Below are positions 24,073 to 34,600 of a stretch of 64,000 bases of DNA, in pieces. Under the pieces are notes generated by a model, which saw only the letters and a program-made list of their open reading frames with translations, searched no databases and was not told the DNA's origin. The position numbers and the translations under genes were made by a program. This stretch comes from Toxonevra muliebris (taxonomy: Eukaryota; Arthropoda; Insecta; Diptera; Pallopteridae): assembly GCA_963691655.1 (NCBI GenBank), contig OY829328.1:17190704-17254703 (forward strand). Direction: 5' to 3'. Positions within the stretch are counted from its first letter, which is position 1. Each line of letters starts with the position of its first letter.

Positions 24073-24662
24073 TTGCCATTTCATCACGGAAAGACTTACG
24101 TACACCCGAACCACATTTACAGATTATTGAATTTGAAAGTATTCCGCGAACTTCGACTATTTTATGATCATCATAATCGACCTACTGAGCAAACGATTCA
24201 AGCCGTAGCAATCCATTTACCCGCGTGCACAAGGCGCATACAAAGGAAAATATTGATGCCGTAGTTGCCAGTGTTCATGAAGATCGTGATTTGTCCATCC
24301 GTCGTAATTGTGATTGGTTTACTTGACTTCGTGGAAGATTTTACGCAAGAATCTTGGTCTAAAAGTGCATAGAATACAGTCCGTTCAAGAACTAGAAGAC
24401 GGCCGAAACAATTTTTCTCAAGTTTCAAACAAGTGAGTAAGTAGGCTACTTAGATCGTGCGTATTTAACGCCACTAGGGGCTACGTGAAATCGCTCGTCT
24501 ATGCCGATAAATCAGCATCAATTGCAGCCCTGAAAAACAACATTACACGTGTTCTTAGCGAGATATCAGTCGCTATGCTCGAAAAAGTGATTCAAAATAT
24601 TGGATTTCTCGTACATACAATTTAGTGGTGGTCAACATTTACATAAAATCATCTTTAAAAAG
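24073..24662 (+). pseudogene. Tc1/mariner-related transposase, internal deletion derivative
   Basis: The N-terminal part reads FRELRLFYDHHNRPTEQTIQ, then in another frame KENIDAVVASVHEDRDLSIR. These are the helix-turn-helix and linker of a widespread fly transposase family (pattern RLR.FY..HNRPT and N...V..SV.ED..LSIRR, recognised from memory). The C-terminal part follows near 24485: YVKSLVYADKSASIAALKNN and VLSEISVAMLEKVIQN, then in another frame GGQHLHKIIFKK and a stop at about 24654. The whole DDE core between them is missing, so head and tail have been joined by a deletion of several hundred bases. Frameshifts are present in both parts. It cannot encode an active enzyme. Terminal repeats were not identified. 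Confidence 0.72.
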
Positions 24663-25590
24663 TAAACGGCAAGCATTGATTTATCGACTCAAATTAAAAT
24701 TTGACTTCTTTATCTATGTTTTTTTTTTTTTTTAAACTAAAAACCAAACATTTCACCCTTTACATTGTTCCGAACTTTCAAGACCGATTATTAAACCGAT
24801 GTACATTTTTGCGTTTAAATTGCTTTCAGTTTTCCAACGTTTTTTTTTGTAAAAAAGACAACACCTGAAAATTTCACGCTCTCAGTTTGTGATGTGGAAT
24901 TTAATATTTGTAAACTTATTTATGCGAATCCTATTAATTTTAATTTCATTGCTTCTGAAAAGTCGAAGTCCGTTAAAAAAAATCAATTCACCATTAAAAT
25001 ACTACAAACTTTTGACTACAATGGAAATTAGAATTTAGAAGAAATTCGAAGGAAACATTTGTTCCAAGGATTATCTTTGTACAAAAAACGGTGTGAATCA
25101 TTACAAAACTTAATGTAATTCGGAAGTTAACATGAACATAGACAAAATAAATTTAAAATGTGGGACAATTTATTCTATGCTCAAACTAAGGTAATGCAGT
25201 ATGAAATTACCCCAAGGATAGAGCCAAAAAGACAAATATAGAAATACAAAATTGTAGTTAGTTGCAAAAGTTTACAAAATATGTTTTTTCTCAAAAAGTA
25301 AGTACATATCATCGCAATATTCATACTATAATTTAAATTCAGTTCTTTAATCACATGTCTCTACAAATATCAAAAATAAATGAAAAACAAAATTTTAATC
25401 ACTGTACTCCTTGTATTAGCTCGAGGGTTACGCGAAAGTATAACAGTAGTAGAAAGAGTAGGTTTATAATTATTTGAAGGTAGGACGACTCGAAAGTCAG
25501 GCACTGCGACCTATAAGATCTATTGTACAAAAGCCCCATGTTATGAGAGAAAGAAAGGAAGAGAGAAAGAAAGATAGATAAGAAACATTC
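24663..25590. other. non-coding interval
   Basis: AT-rich with T14 at about 24720-24734. A GAGAAAGAAAG purine tract at about 25547-25578. Nothing else seen. Confidence 0.55.
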
Positions 25591-25907
25591 GCAAGCCGAG
25601 AATCAAACTCGGGTCTCCAGAGACAAGAGTCTGACACTCTGTCACTAGACCACAGTGGTGATGGTTGGACCTACAGTTTAACGCCGATTCCGAAAGGCTG
25701 TGTGGCTCGGTGGTTTTGCCATTACCAACCAAGGTGTGTACTTGTACACTTTCTTATAATTCTCATTCACTTCACATCGATAGTGAATGTAAGAAGTTTA
25801 TGTTATGTTTTAGTTAATTAACCACCAGACCAAGACGGGAATCGAACCCGCAACCTTCTGGGTGAAAATCTAGTGCAGTATCCACTAGACTATCGAGATC
25901 GTCATTA
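25591..25907 (-). mobile_element. SINE-like repeat with two tRNA-like promoters
   Basis: Read on the minus strand, a tRNA-Glu-like head (25834-25903) has TAGTCTAGTGGATACTG (A-box region), the anticodon-arm sequence TTTTCACCCAGAAGG and the B-box GGGTTCGATTCCC (25837-25849). About 175 bp further on is a second tRNA-like block (25594-25660) with TGGTCTAGTGACAGAG and GAGTTTGATTCTCGG. The intervening body (GGTTGGTAATGGCAAAACCA, TAGGTCCAACCA) recurs at 59384-59655. Neither tRNA-like block has a convincing acceptor stem, so I call them SINE modules, not tRNA genes. No target duplication was found. Confidence 0.65.
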
Positions 25908-25910
25908 GGT

Positions 25911-26104
25911 ATGTAGATGCCACCACATATATTTCAAGTACATATTTACATATGTGTTTTCAAAAAATTTCATTCTCTTCGAATCTTGCTCATTGGGGTT
26001 ATTGACTTTCAGCATTAATTATATGAACGAAAATCAGCCTAACTAAAATTCAGTTCATAAAATTTAAGTACAGTACTTAATAAGTAACTTTAATATGGTA
26101 TATA

Positions 26105-26135
<31 letters not shown>

Positions 26136-27998
26136 TGTATGTATGTACAAAATATGTATTCAACTTGACCGCATACAGCTTATTGCGTGCACCGAAAGAA
26201 AGTCAATTAAAGTCACGTGCTCATAATAAGTTTTGGTAAAACGTAAACTGATTCCACATTAATTTGTTAGCCGCTATGTTTTTGATAAAATTTCAGTTAA
26301 TAAGATACAAGTGAAATAAGAAGCTTAGTGAAATTAATTTTATTTCGAGAGCATGACATGCAATACCAAACTAACTATACCCAAGTCTCATATTATTAAG
26401 TATATTTCTTTTCATGAAATTCAATTTCTTAAACTAACTACAATTAAAATTTTAATGCACTCAAAAGAAACGTAGATACCGAAAAATAAACTTGCGCACA
26501 TTTGGGTTAAGTTCAATAGGTGCATTCCGTTTCATCTATCTCTATCTCATAAAATAATAACAAGATATGTAACTCTCTAGCCATATATAAAATTGTTAGC
26601 TTTTTTGCTATTGTTGTTGTTGTTATTATTTGATGGCATTTTCTTCCTCTTCTTTTTTTTTTTTTTGTTCATCGTCGTCATTTTTTTTTTTTGTCTATGA
26701 GGGGCCGGCACGGCACACGTTAAATGCCATTGTTATGTGCTTTGTGGTGTTGCTATTTTTGTTGTTGCTGTTGTTGTTGTTATGTGTCTCCCTTTCATTT
26801 CAGCATGTGTAGCTTCAGGTTGGTTGAATTGAATTGGTTTTGTGGTTTATAATGCCGCCATGCTGCTAAGAATTTTGCTTTGTTTACCTTCTTAAATTGT
26901 GGCAAAGTTATAGTTGCTGAAGTTGTTGTTGCTTTTGATATTTCTACTGCTGTTGCTTGGCTGCTGCCGCTGCTGCTTAAATGTTTTTCAAATGTGGAAA
27001 ATTGTTAAAGTCATCGTTATCGTTACGGTCTCATTGCGATGCTTTTTTCTAGCATTTAATTTCAGTTTTGTTTTGTTGTTTTGGTTTTAATATTAATTTT
27101 TTTTTCTTCTTCTTTGTTGGTTTTGCTTAGCACGAGATTTCACAATTCGTTTGGCAGCAAATTTCCATTTTATGATATTTGTACTTGCATTTTTTTTTAG
27201 TTTTCTGATTTTTATTAGAAGAACCCATGATATATACATAATTATTCGATGGCTTGGTAGTTAATATATATGCTGACCTGAACACAAAATTATTAAAAAA
27301 AGAAAATTCAGGGAAATGCGTTTCTGTAGTGTCCAAAACCCAATTGTAAAAGTATATAGTTCAGAAATTATCCCAAACTATTTTTATTTTAGTCCTAGAC
27401 AGAACTAAATACTTATTCTCTCATTAATGGAATGTGAACAATTTAGTCTGTAAACTTATTTTAACCGAGTCGCTAACAAAAAAGAAAAATTGCAATCTAT
27501 TCATCTAACAGTTTTTCACCATGTTGGTTTCTTTAATTGTTATGTTTTACCTTGAGGTTTTTAATCCGAATGCAAGATTTAAGTCTTGTGTATAGCTAAA
27601 TTAATGGTATGCTTTTAACAAATCATTTAGATTTAAAAAATTGCAATTTAATTTATCAACCACACAAAAATTATGCAATTGTTGCCTCTCATTGTATATT
27701 TTTGTGTGTTTTCTTTTGTTTTTTTTTTTTTGTTTAATTATGCTGTTAAAATCGGATTTAATAATAAAACTAAAGTCTATATGCAATAGACTAATGAAAT
27801 AAGTATAAAAAAAAATAATTCAAAACATTTCTTTATTATAAATCTATAATTAACAAATCAAGACATTTAATTAATCAAAATCAAATAATTACCGCAGATA
27901 ATTGATGATTTAGACATGATGGCTATAAAAATAGTTAGGCACTTAAATAGTTGAGTATATTATGTACATTTGTATGTATGTACATGTATGGATTCATA
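25911..27998. other. non-coding interval with microsatellites
   Basis: Contains a (TATG)n run of about 10 units at 26106-26146, TTG/CTG triplet runs at about 26608-26627, 26755-26785 and 26920-26980, and poly-T tracts at about 26656-26668 and 26680-26692. Reading frames over these are low-complexity Phe/Leu/Ser and are not genes. Confidence 0.65.
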
Positions 27999-28161
27999 CA
28001 CTAACGGACCCAGAGATTGCCGAAAGGGGATGAATCTAATTTTTTCACCTAGTTCAAATTTCTTCTGTTCATGCCCAATGATCAAAATATATGAGATATT
28101 TTTCATTAAGAAAAGAGCAGGGAGGGAGTTTTCTCCCCCTTCTTCTGTTTTTCATTAAGCG
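27999..28161. mobile_element. small hAT MITE family, copy 3 (right end decayed)
   Basis: Left end CACTAACGGACCCAGAGATTGCC aligns with the copies at 4097 and 34416 (shared CAGAGATT.CC). The core has CATGCCCAATGATC where the others have CATGGCCAACGATC, and a purine block then a CT-rich block follow. The right end (CATTAAGCG) is too diverged to pair with the left end, and no 8-bp duplication is visible. Confidence 0.65.
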
Positions 28162-29245
28162 ATCAATACTCCAGAAAAGCATTGCGTTGATTGAAAAAGA
28201 ATAAAGCAGACAAGTGCTAGGAGGAAAGAGGCAGATGTAGTTGTGAATATTTATTTTGAATTTGGAAAGGTTGTTGAAAACAGGAAAAACAGACAGAGGA
28301 GCTTATATATACGCTTGGTACAGAAGAGAGAATAACTATTTCTGTAACTCGTGCTACGTTAGCGTACTACACACACGTGAAATGCGTTACTACCGCTTGC
28401 GATTTGTGCATTTTGGGTGAACACATGAACAGGAGTCATCAAATTGCGCATCTCAGCGGAACATCTACCATAAAAATACTGGTAAAACAGAGTTACGTGG
28501 AGAAACGTGGCACAGTGCACGATGCACAGTGGTTTAGTGGCTTTTATTTGGGAGAAGCGGCCAAACATAGTAAAAGTAAAGATATCGACCTGAAATTTCG
28601 GGAAAAAAGCTTCTGCCGATATTAATAGAATTTACTCAAAAAATGGGCGTGGTCACACCTTTTTTACTCCCACATTTAGTATAAAGAATTCAAATTTAAG
28701 CCAGTATACCTTAAAAAAAAATACGAATAATTTTAATGGAACATAAATAAATTTTTCAACGAATAATTTTAATGAAACAACTTTGCAAATAGGTAAATTA
28801 TAATAATTTCAGAAAATTATCCATATAAGTAAATTAAAAAAAGAAAACAAAAATTAAAAATAATTATTCGGCAAAATAAATCCAATATGGATTCCAACCA
28901 ATCTTTTTTTTTTCTTGTCAATACAATTTTCTTCCGCTTGATCTGAACTTAAAAGTAACATATAGTAATCACGCGTCAAATTTTTCGAGTGTGTCGAAGT
29001 CTAAAAATTTTCATATCTTTATTTTTTGCTTCAGCTGTTTCTTCGGATAGTTCTCCAATTGATAGAAAAGCGTGCTCAATAATCTCTGGACTATGTATTA
29101 ATATTTTATGGACTGAAGGCGGCAGATTAAACCAAGGATATTTTTTTTAATATAAGATTTGCAGCTTCAAGCACCTGCAGTTTGAATTTTTCTACATCTT
29201 TCCAAAAGATTTTTAGGAATACCAGTGATGTCAGACGATATTTCC
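28162..29245. other. non-coding interval
   Basis: Overlapping 69- and 82-codon frames on opposite strands (28359-28568 and 28377-28625) lie in a GC-richer patch. I recognise no domain. The patch contains CACAGTGGTTT at 28525, which might be one end of a hAT element (see findings). Confidence 0.45.
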
Positions 29246-29460
29246 ATACACTTCAAAATGTGGATATGTGAGAATGTTTATTTTTGAATATAAACGAGGT
29301 TCTTAGAACATGAAAAAATTAATATTTTAAAATTCGTTTTTTCCCCGGTTTTCGCTCTTTATCGCAGAAATGGATGGATTTAAGGCTTTGTCATGTTCTC
29401 AGACCCTAGTTTATATTCAAAAATACACATTTTTTTCACACATATCTACGCCCGATTTTT
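29246..29460. mobile_element. imperfect foldback element
   Basis: Arms 29275-29312 and 29391-29428 are inverted copies with the shared core TATTTTTGAATATAAAC and AGAACATGA. Weaker complementarity extends outward to about 29246 and 29460 (GATATGTGAGAA against CACACATATC). The loop is about 78 bp. No coding capacity. Typical of a small MITE; family unknown. Confidence 0.65.
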
Positions 29461-32404
29461 ACTCCAAATGCCAGTTTTTGAATATACTTAGAATTTCGGC
29501 CAAATAAGACCCATTCGGAGAAAGGTTATGACTTTGCAGTGTTAGGCAAAAACTTTCCTTACATATTCTCCAATAATAGATTTTCTGACGTAAACATCAA
29601 AAAATGCACGGTTATATCCTAAAAATGGAGAAAAAACACCAATTCATGAGCACCGAAAACCAACCAACTTCAACGAGTTTTACCGAACACCCAACTAAAA
29701 CTTTTGGCAAAATCCTATATGAGATTTTTATTTTTAGGTTAAGTACTTTTCAGCTATCACAGTCGTTACGCTGGATCCGAAATTGTGTTGCACAGTGTTA
29801 TTAGAAAAAAGCATCGACAAATGAATATTTTAATATACACCAAACACTCAAAAAATGAGAGGTTGCACAATAATTTTGCTTTCTATCGACAGGGGTGGAC
29901 GTCAGTGGATATAATTTTTTTTACACTTTAAAGAAGATATTTCAAGCTTTACATAATTTAGAATAAAATACAGCTCTAACTAACGTTGGCAACGCTGTTA
30001 AAACTCCATATCAAAATTAGTAATACAACAAAAAATTACTTTAAAATTTAAATACACATTTTTCAAAATCATATATATTATTTAAAAACAACAAATTTAT
30101 AATAAATAATCATTTAGATTTGATCTAAATACCTTTTTTTATTATTTCCATATCAACAAAAAAATTATTTTTTATTTTATGTGTTATGTGTTGTGAATAT
30201 GCTATATGACCTAATACGCTGCTAATAATGCACTAATAATGATTAGAAATACTCTCACTTTCTGTGCTATTATTAAATAATTATTGTTTGATAACAACAA
30301 AAAAAAGTTTACCGTTTTAATATTTGAAGAATAAAGATGATATTTGCATCATAGTTTTTTCTAAAAATGACAACAAAAAAATTATTTTTGGCCTATGGGG
30401 GGAACCACTGTGCGATGCTTCAAAGTGTCAAAAGATCTGGAAACCCAACTATCTCCAATTAACTCGGTATTGTATGTAATGCAGAAACTCCAGTTGCGTA
30501 CGGAGTTTTTTATGCGAATTATACTTTATTTGGAATGGATGTAGATGCAGATAGATGTAGATCATGGGGTTATCAATCGGAGTGAAGTATTTCATCAACC
30601 GCTTCAGAAATCCGAGGCAGTCGACTGCTTCTTTCAATAAGTCACAAATGTGAATATTACAACGATCATAACATTAGATAGGCATGCTCAGAACATCAAG
30701 AATTGCTGACTCTTATTCATGAGACCTCACTGGGAAATTGATTGCAGATTACACTGTGCCACTAAATAGAGTTTTTTCCATCGGACTAGCGATTTGATAT
30801 GTAGTTTGTAAAATTTTAAATCTTAAAAAATTGTTTTACTTTGAATTTTATAAAATTAATTTATGAAATATATGAAAATTATATAAAATTTGACTTTGTG
30901 CTATAACTTTTACAAGAATAAGGGGGTGGAGGGTGTTTTGATGATCTAGGACCCCTTGTACTTTTTGATAAGCAAACATTTTCTCAAACACACTATAATA
31001 CTTTTATCATTCCTTTAGCTTGTAGGCAATATTGTTTTAAGCTGTACTTAAAAACTTCCGAAATTTAGGGCATGGAGCTTAGAAGGAGGATTCTTCTTTT
31101 CTACTAAACAACTTTTCTATAGACACCAAAAATTATATGACATAAATTAAGAATGCCCTGGTACAGTCATAATAAAGCCATTTTCATGATTTCATGTACC
31201 GTTATCTCGAAAACCTGACGTGATGGAGCAAAATGATCTTCTGATTCGAGCTCAGCTGTTGTATAGTGTTATTATTGAGTGAGGCATGCCTTTTCCATTA
31301 AACCTCTAAAAACTTAGGGCGTTTTATACCGGTGTGTAAATGACAAACGGTGCTGTAATCTGCAAAAGTATAAAAAGCATTCCTAGTCAATGAAAGGGAG
31401 AGGGGGAAAGCTCTGCGGCTCTCCGGGATTAATGGTACGAGCTTCTGAAGTAATACCATCTATCACAACATGAATAAAGCGGTCAGTTAGGAAACTTTGA
31501 TTGGAAATCTAAATATTTAACTAAGTGAAACAAATTAGAGTAGGCTGGTAATTCGCAGTGCTCGTAGAAATATACGAGTAGTGTATGAAATGCTGAAAAT
31601 ATTACGTTACGGTCACGTTAGTGTTGACGACCATAGTATGCATACCAAATTGTATTTCAAATTCATTATGGTGCCGAAGTCTTGTGTTTTTTTTTATTAA
31701 TTTTTCCTGGTCTATATGTGGTTTTTGCCTTCATTATCACTTAACTAGAACCAATTTTATTGGTAGTTTTCACTTATCACTTTATTGGCTCTCCAGTCTT
31801 CCCTGCTAAGAAAGAGAAATGGGATATCAATAGTAAAATCTAACAAGGAGTTCCATATGTAATCCAATGTCAACGACAGTTGAATATTCTTCCCATATCT
31901 TTCAGTGTGTTTGTGATTGTTGCATGTTCATAATTATTTTGCTAAATCAAGGTTAATTGCATCCATTTGAGAACTCATTTTGCAGCTACTTCCTTTATAT
32001 GCAAAACGAACTATAAAAAATGAACCATCTTTTTCACTGTGGCAACTGATTTTTTAAAAGTTTTGGTGCTCTCTGGGTATAACACTGTACGAAAGACTGA
32101 ATTTTTCTGGCCCTATCTTGAACCAAAAAAATCAGTAATTTTTTTTCTTTTTAATTGATGTAAACTGCCCCAAAATTAAACTAAAAGTTTCATTAAGAAT
32201 TTCCAAATTCAAGCAAATGCGTTAATGGTTTACTATTTCTATTATGACCCAAAGGCTTATGAAGAGCCTGAGCCGAGCTTTTCGTATCCATTTATGTTTT
32301 GTCAGCTATACTTATACATGAATAGAAGTGAGCTACAGTTTTATGCTGAATCCAAAGACAAAATGAAAAGCTTTTCATAGGCAATTTTTACTCTTAGAGG
32401 TTTG
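29461..32404. other. 3-kb non-coding interval
   Basis: AT-rich. Only scattered 60-67-codon frames with no domains. Nothing else recognised. Confidence 0.55.
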
Positions 32405-32535
32405 CTATTCCCAGCCAAGAGGTGGTGCCGTGCAGAAAAAATTTTTATTTTCTATTTTTGACTTTTGGGCGTGCCGAGATTTGAACTCCGCCACCTCTGA
32501 GCACACTAAACAATAGGCTAAGGCGACCACGCGTT
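32405..32535 (-). mobile_element. tRNA-derived SINE fragment (same family as 23422)
   Basis: On the minus strand the head (32468-32532) reads GTCGCCTTAGCC..TTTAGTG, then GGCGGAGTTCAAATCTCGGC, which contains a good RNA polymerase III B-box (AGTTCAAATCT). GCGTG at the start can pair with CACGC at the end, a remnant acceptor stem. The following body (TTTTCTGCACGGCACCACC, then TCTTGGCTGG) matches the SINE at 23422-23697. This copy keeps the B-box lost there but lacks the distal body and tail. Confidence 0.7.
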
Positions 32536-32545
32536 GTCCGGTTAG

Positions 32546-33935
32546 ATAAAATAAAAATATCATTTTAATTTTCGTGCTAAAAAAACAATCAGAAAAACTA
32601 TAAATTGCCACTTGCGACTTTATGCCTGTGGCATGGTGAATTAAACCTTTTTTAAAAAAGATTTTTATGTTTTCCTTATAGGAGAAGGTAGGTAGGAAGG
32701 AAAGGTATTTTCTTCCAATAACATACATTTTTTCTTTAAATCAAACATGGTAATTTTCCCCATTTTTGGCTACCTCTTTTACACTGTGCTCCATACGCTA
32801 ATTGTTAAATTATGCAGTTGATCGAATCTCCATTTAGTTTCAATTTATAGCATTTTTTACAAATTGTAAATATAGCAAAACACCACATTGCCAGTTTAAC
32901 AAATTTTTTCATACACACAGAGTTAACTACCTAAACAACAACAACAACCACAACAAAAACTGTTACTTTCCAAAAAAAAAAAAAAAACTTAAATAAAAAA
33001 AAAAATTAAAAACTCCCGTAATCCGTAAATGAAATTTAATTTTCGTTTGATTTTCAGAGATGCCTATTATTGCCGCGCCATGGCAAGTGTTTAGAGAAAA
33101 TTACTATTTTGTATATGAAAAAATTAAAATTGCTAGGTATGTGTATGTAGTATTTAGTAACTACTCTAGCACATTGCTGCTGCTGTTATTTTGTTTTGTG
33201 CGTTTCTTTTTTTTTTTTTTTTCTTATAATTTTTACTTTTATGAGTCGCATTAAAAATGTAGGTACCTACTACATTTGGTTAGTTGGCAGATGCAAAAAC
33301 AAAGCAAAATTTTGTTTACGAGCACGAGCATGTACTATATTTAATGTTGCTCTTTTATTTATTAAACCAGCAATTAAAATACTTTCAGTTTTCTATTTGC
33401 GAATGAAGTGGAGCACTCGCACACACTCACAAACTTATATCCACATATTTATGGTTAAAGCTATAGCTTTACTAGCTGGTACATTAATGTATTGTTTAGT
33501 GAATTTTATTGTTATTGTATTTATATTTTGTGTTTTGCATGCAAGCGAACACGCATGTGCAGCTAAGCTGGCAGAGCTGGAAATTTCTTCGCCGTTTGTA
33601 AATTTGATAATATGTTCAACTTCATTGAAATGTTAAGTATATACATGCATATTTACTGGTACTATGGACGTATGTATATATATATTTTTTCAAATAATTT
33701 GGTTATGTTATGAAATTACGAAATTTTTAAATAACAAATTTGATAAATGCACACGGAAAAATAAAATATTTTTAAGAAATTGTTATTCCAGAAGGAGTGT
33801 CCAATTATGCATACACACATACATATAAATGCGAGGGTAACCTTAACTCTCAGTCTTCTTATTAACTAAGCACTAAGTCACCGAAGTGACTCATTTTATT
33901 AGAACAATCCTTACGGACACTTTTTAAAGCATTTA
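32546..33935. other. non-coding interval
   Basis: AT-rich with A15 near 32974 and T16 near 33206. The 146-codon frame 33196-33636 begins in a poly-T tract and has Phe/Ile/Leu-rich composition. I could not assign it to any family and do not call it a gene. Confidence 0.5.
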
Positions 33936-33939
33936 CTTC

Positions 33940-34012
33940 CCATCTGGGAAATGAACCTGAGGCAGCTGAAACTCCAGTCTAGCACTCATTCACCAGGCCA
34001 CTGAGGTGACCT
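33940..34012 (-). repeat. tRNA-like (SINE) remnant
   Basis: On the minus strand GGTCACCTCAGTGGCCTGG is followed about 45 nt later by CTCAGGTTCATTTCCC, an A-box/B-box-like pair at tRNA spacing. The T-arm pairs poorly and there is no acceptor stem, so it is at best a tRNA-derived repeat. A related CACCGAAGTGACTC lies at 33872-33885. Confidence 0.45.
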
Positions 34013-34415
34013 ATGGAGAAGCAATTTATAGTAGTTATAGCTAACAATTGATCAGGGTGATGAGTCTTAACGGTGATGAAAGCGGAAAAGGGCTAACTCT
34101 AAATCCAACGTGCAACGGCTCAGTTTCCTTTTCGTGTTATTAGCAGGTGGTCCCACAATTTATTATTTATCACAAAGTTTATTATTATTCTTCTGGCTTA
34201 AGCGTATTAATTTAATTTATTTAATATTTTCTATTATGTTGACATTTTATTAATTACATTTGTACTAAGGTGTGCGATTTGCCTCCTACATATTAATAGT
34301 AAAACGCGTGAGAATTTTGTTTGGTTTATAAACTCACTTTATAAACTTAATGCAATAAATTTTTAATTGACAGCAAACGAATATTCATACATACATAGAC
34401 GTTAATTGGTACAGC

Positions 34416-34592
34416 CACTAGCGTGTACAGAGATTACCTAAGGGGGGCTTTAATTTTCTTGTCCCTTAAAATTTTTTTTTTTATTCATGGCCAACGATCG
34501 AAATGTATAACTTTTTTGTCGGTAAGGGAGGAGAGGGGGAGGGCGGGTTCACCCTAGTTCACCCTAGTTCACCCTCCTTGCCTGCGTTAGTG
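34416..34592. mobile_element. small hAT MITE family, copy 4
   Basis: The left end CACTAGCGTGTACAG and right end CTGCGTTAGTG are inverted. Flanks GGTACAGC (34408-34415) and GGTATAGC (34593-34600) are an 8-bp target duplication with one mismatch. The interior carries CATGGCCAACGATCG and a G-rich block as in the other copies. It also has a private minisatellite of three 10-bp CACCCTAGTT-type units at about 34549-34575. Confidence 0.82.
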
Positions 34593-34600
34593 GGTATAGC

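Noticed and set aside
25594..25903. Two functional tRNA genes
   Set aside because: A- and B-box sequences are good but acceptor stems and anticodon arms do not fold properly, and the same body recurs at 59384, as for a SINE.
26630..26812. Leu/Phe/Ser-rich frame resembling a membrane peptide
   Set aside because: It is the translation of T and TTG/CTG simple repeats.
28359..28625. Opposed 69- and 82-codon frames in a GC-richer patch
   Set aside because: No recognisable domain in either; the GC shift is more simply explained by repeat-derived sequence.
33057..33138. Possible exon: TTTTCAG followed by an open stretch (MPIIAAPWQVFRENYYFVYE) and an AG|GTATGTG donor
   Set aside because: Acceptor- and donor-like sites are very common in AT-rich fly DNA. 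I found no partner exon or recognisable protein.
33196..33636. 146-codon plus-strand frame
   Set aside because: It begins in a poly-T tract, is dominated by Phe/Ile/Leu/Cys and shows no domain; length alone is not remarkable in 64 kb of six-frame sequence.
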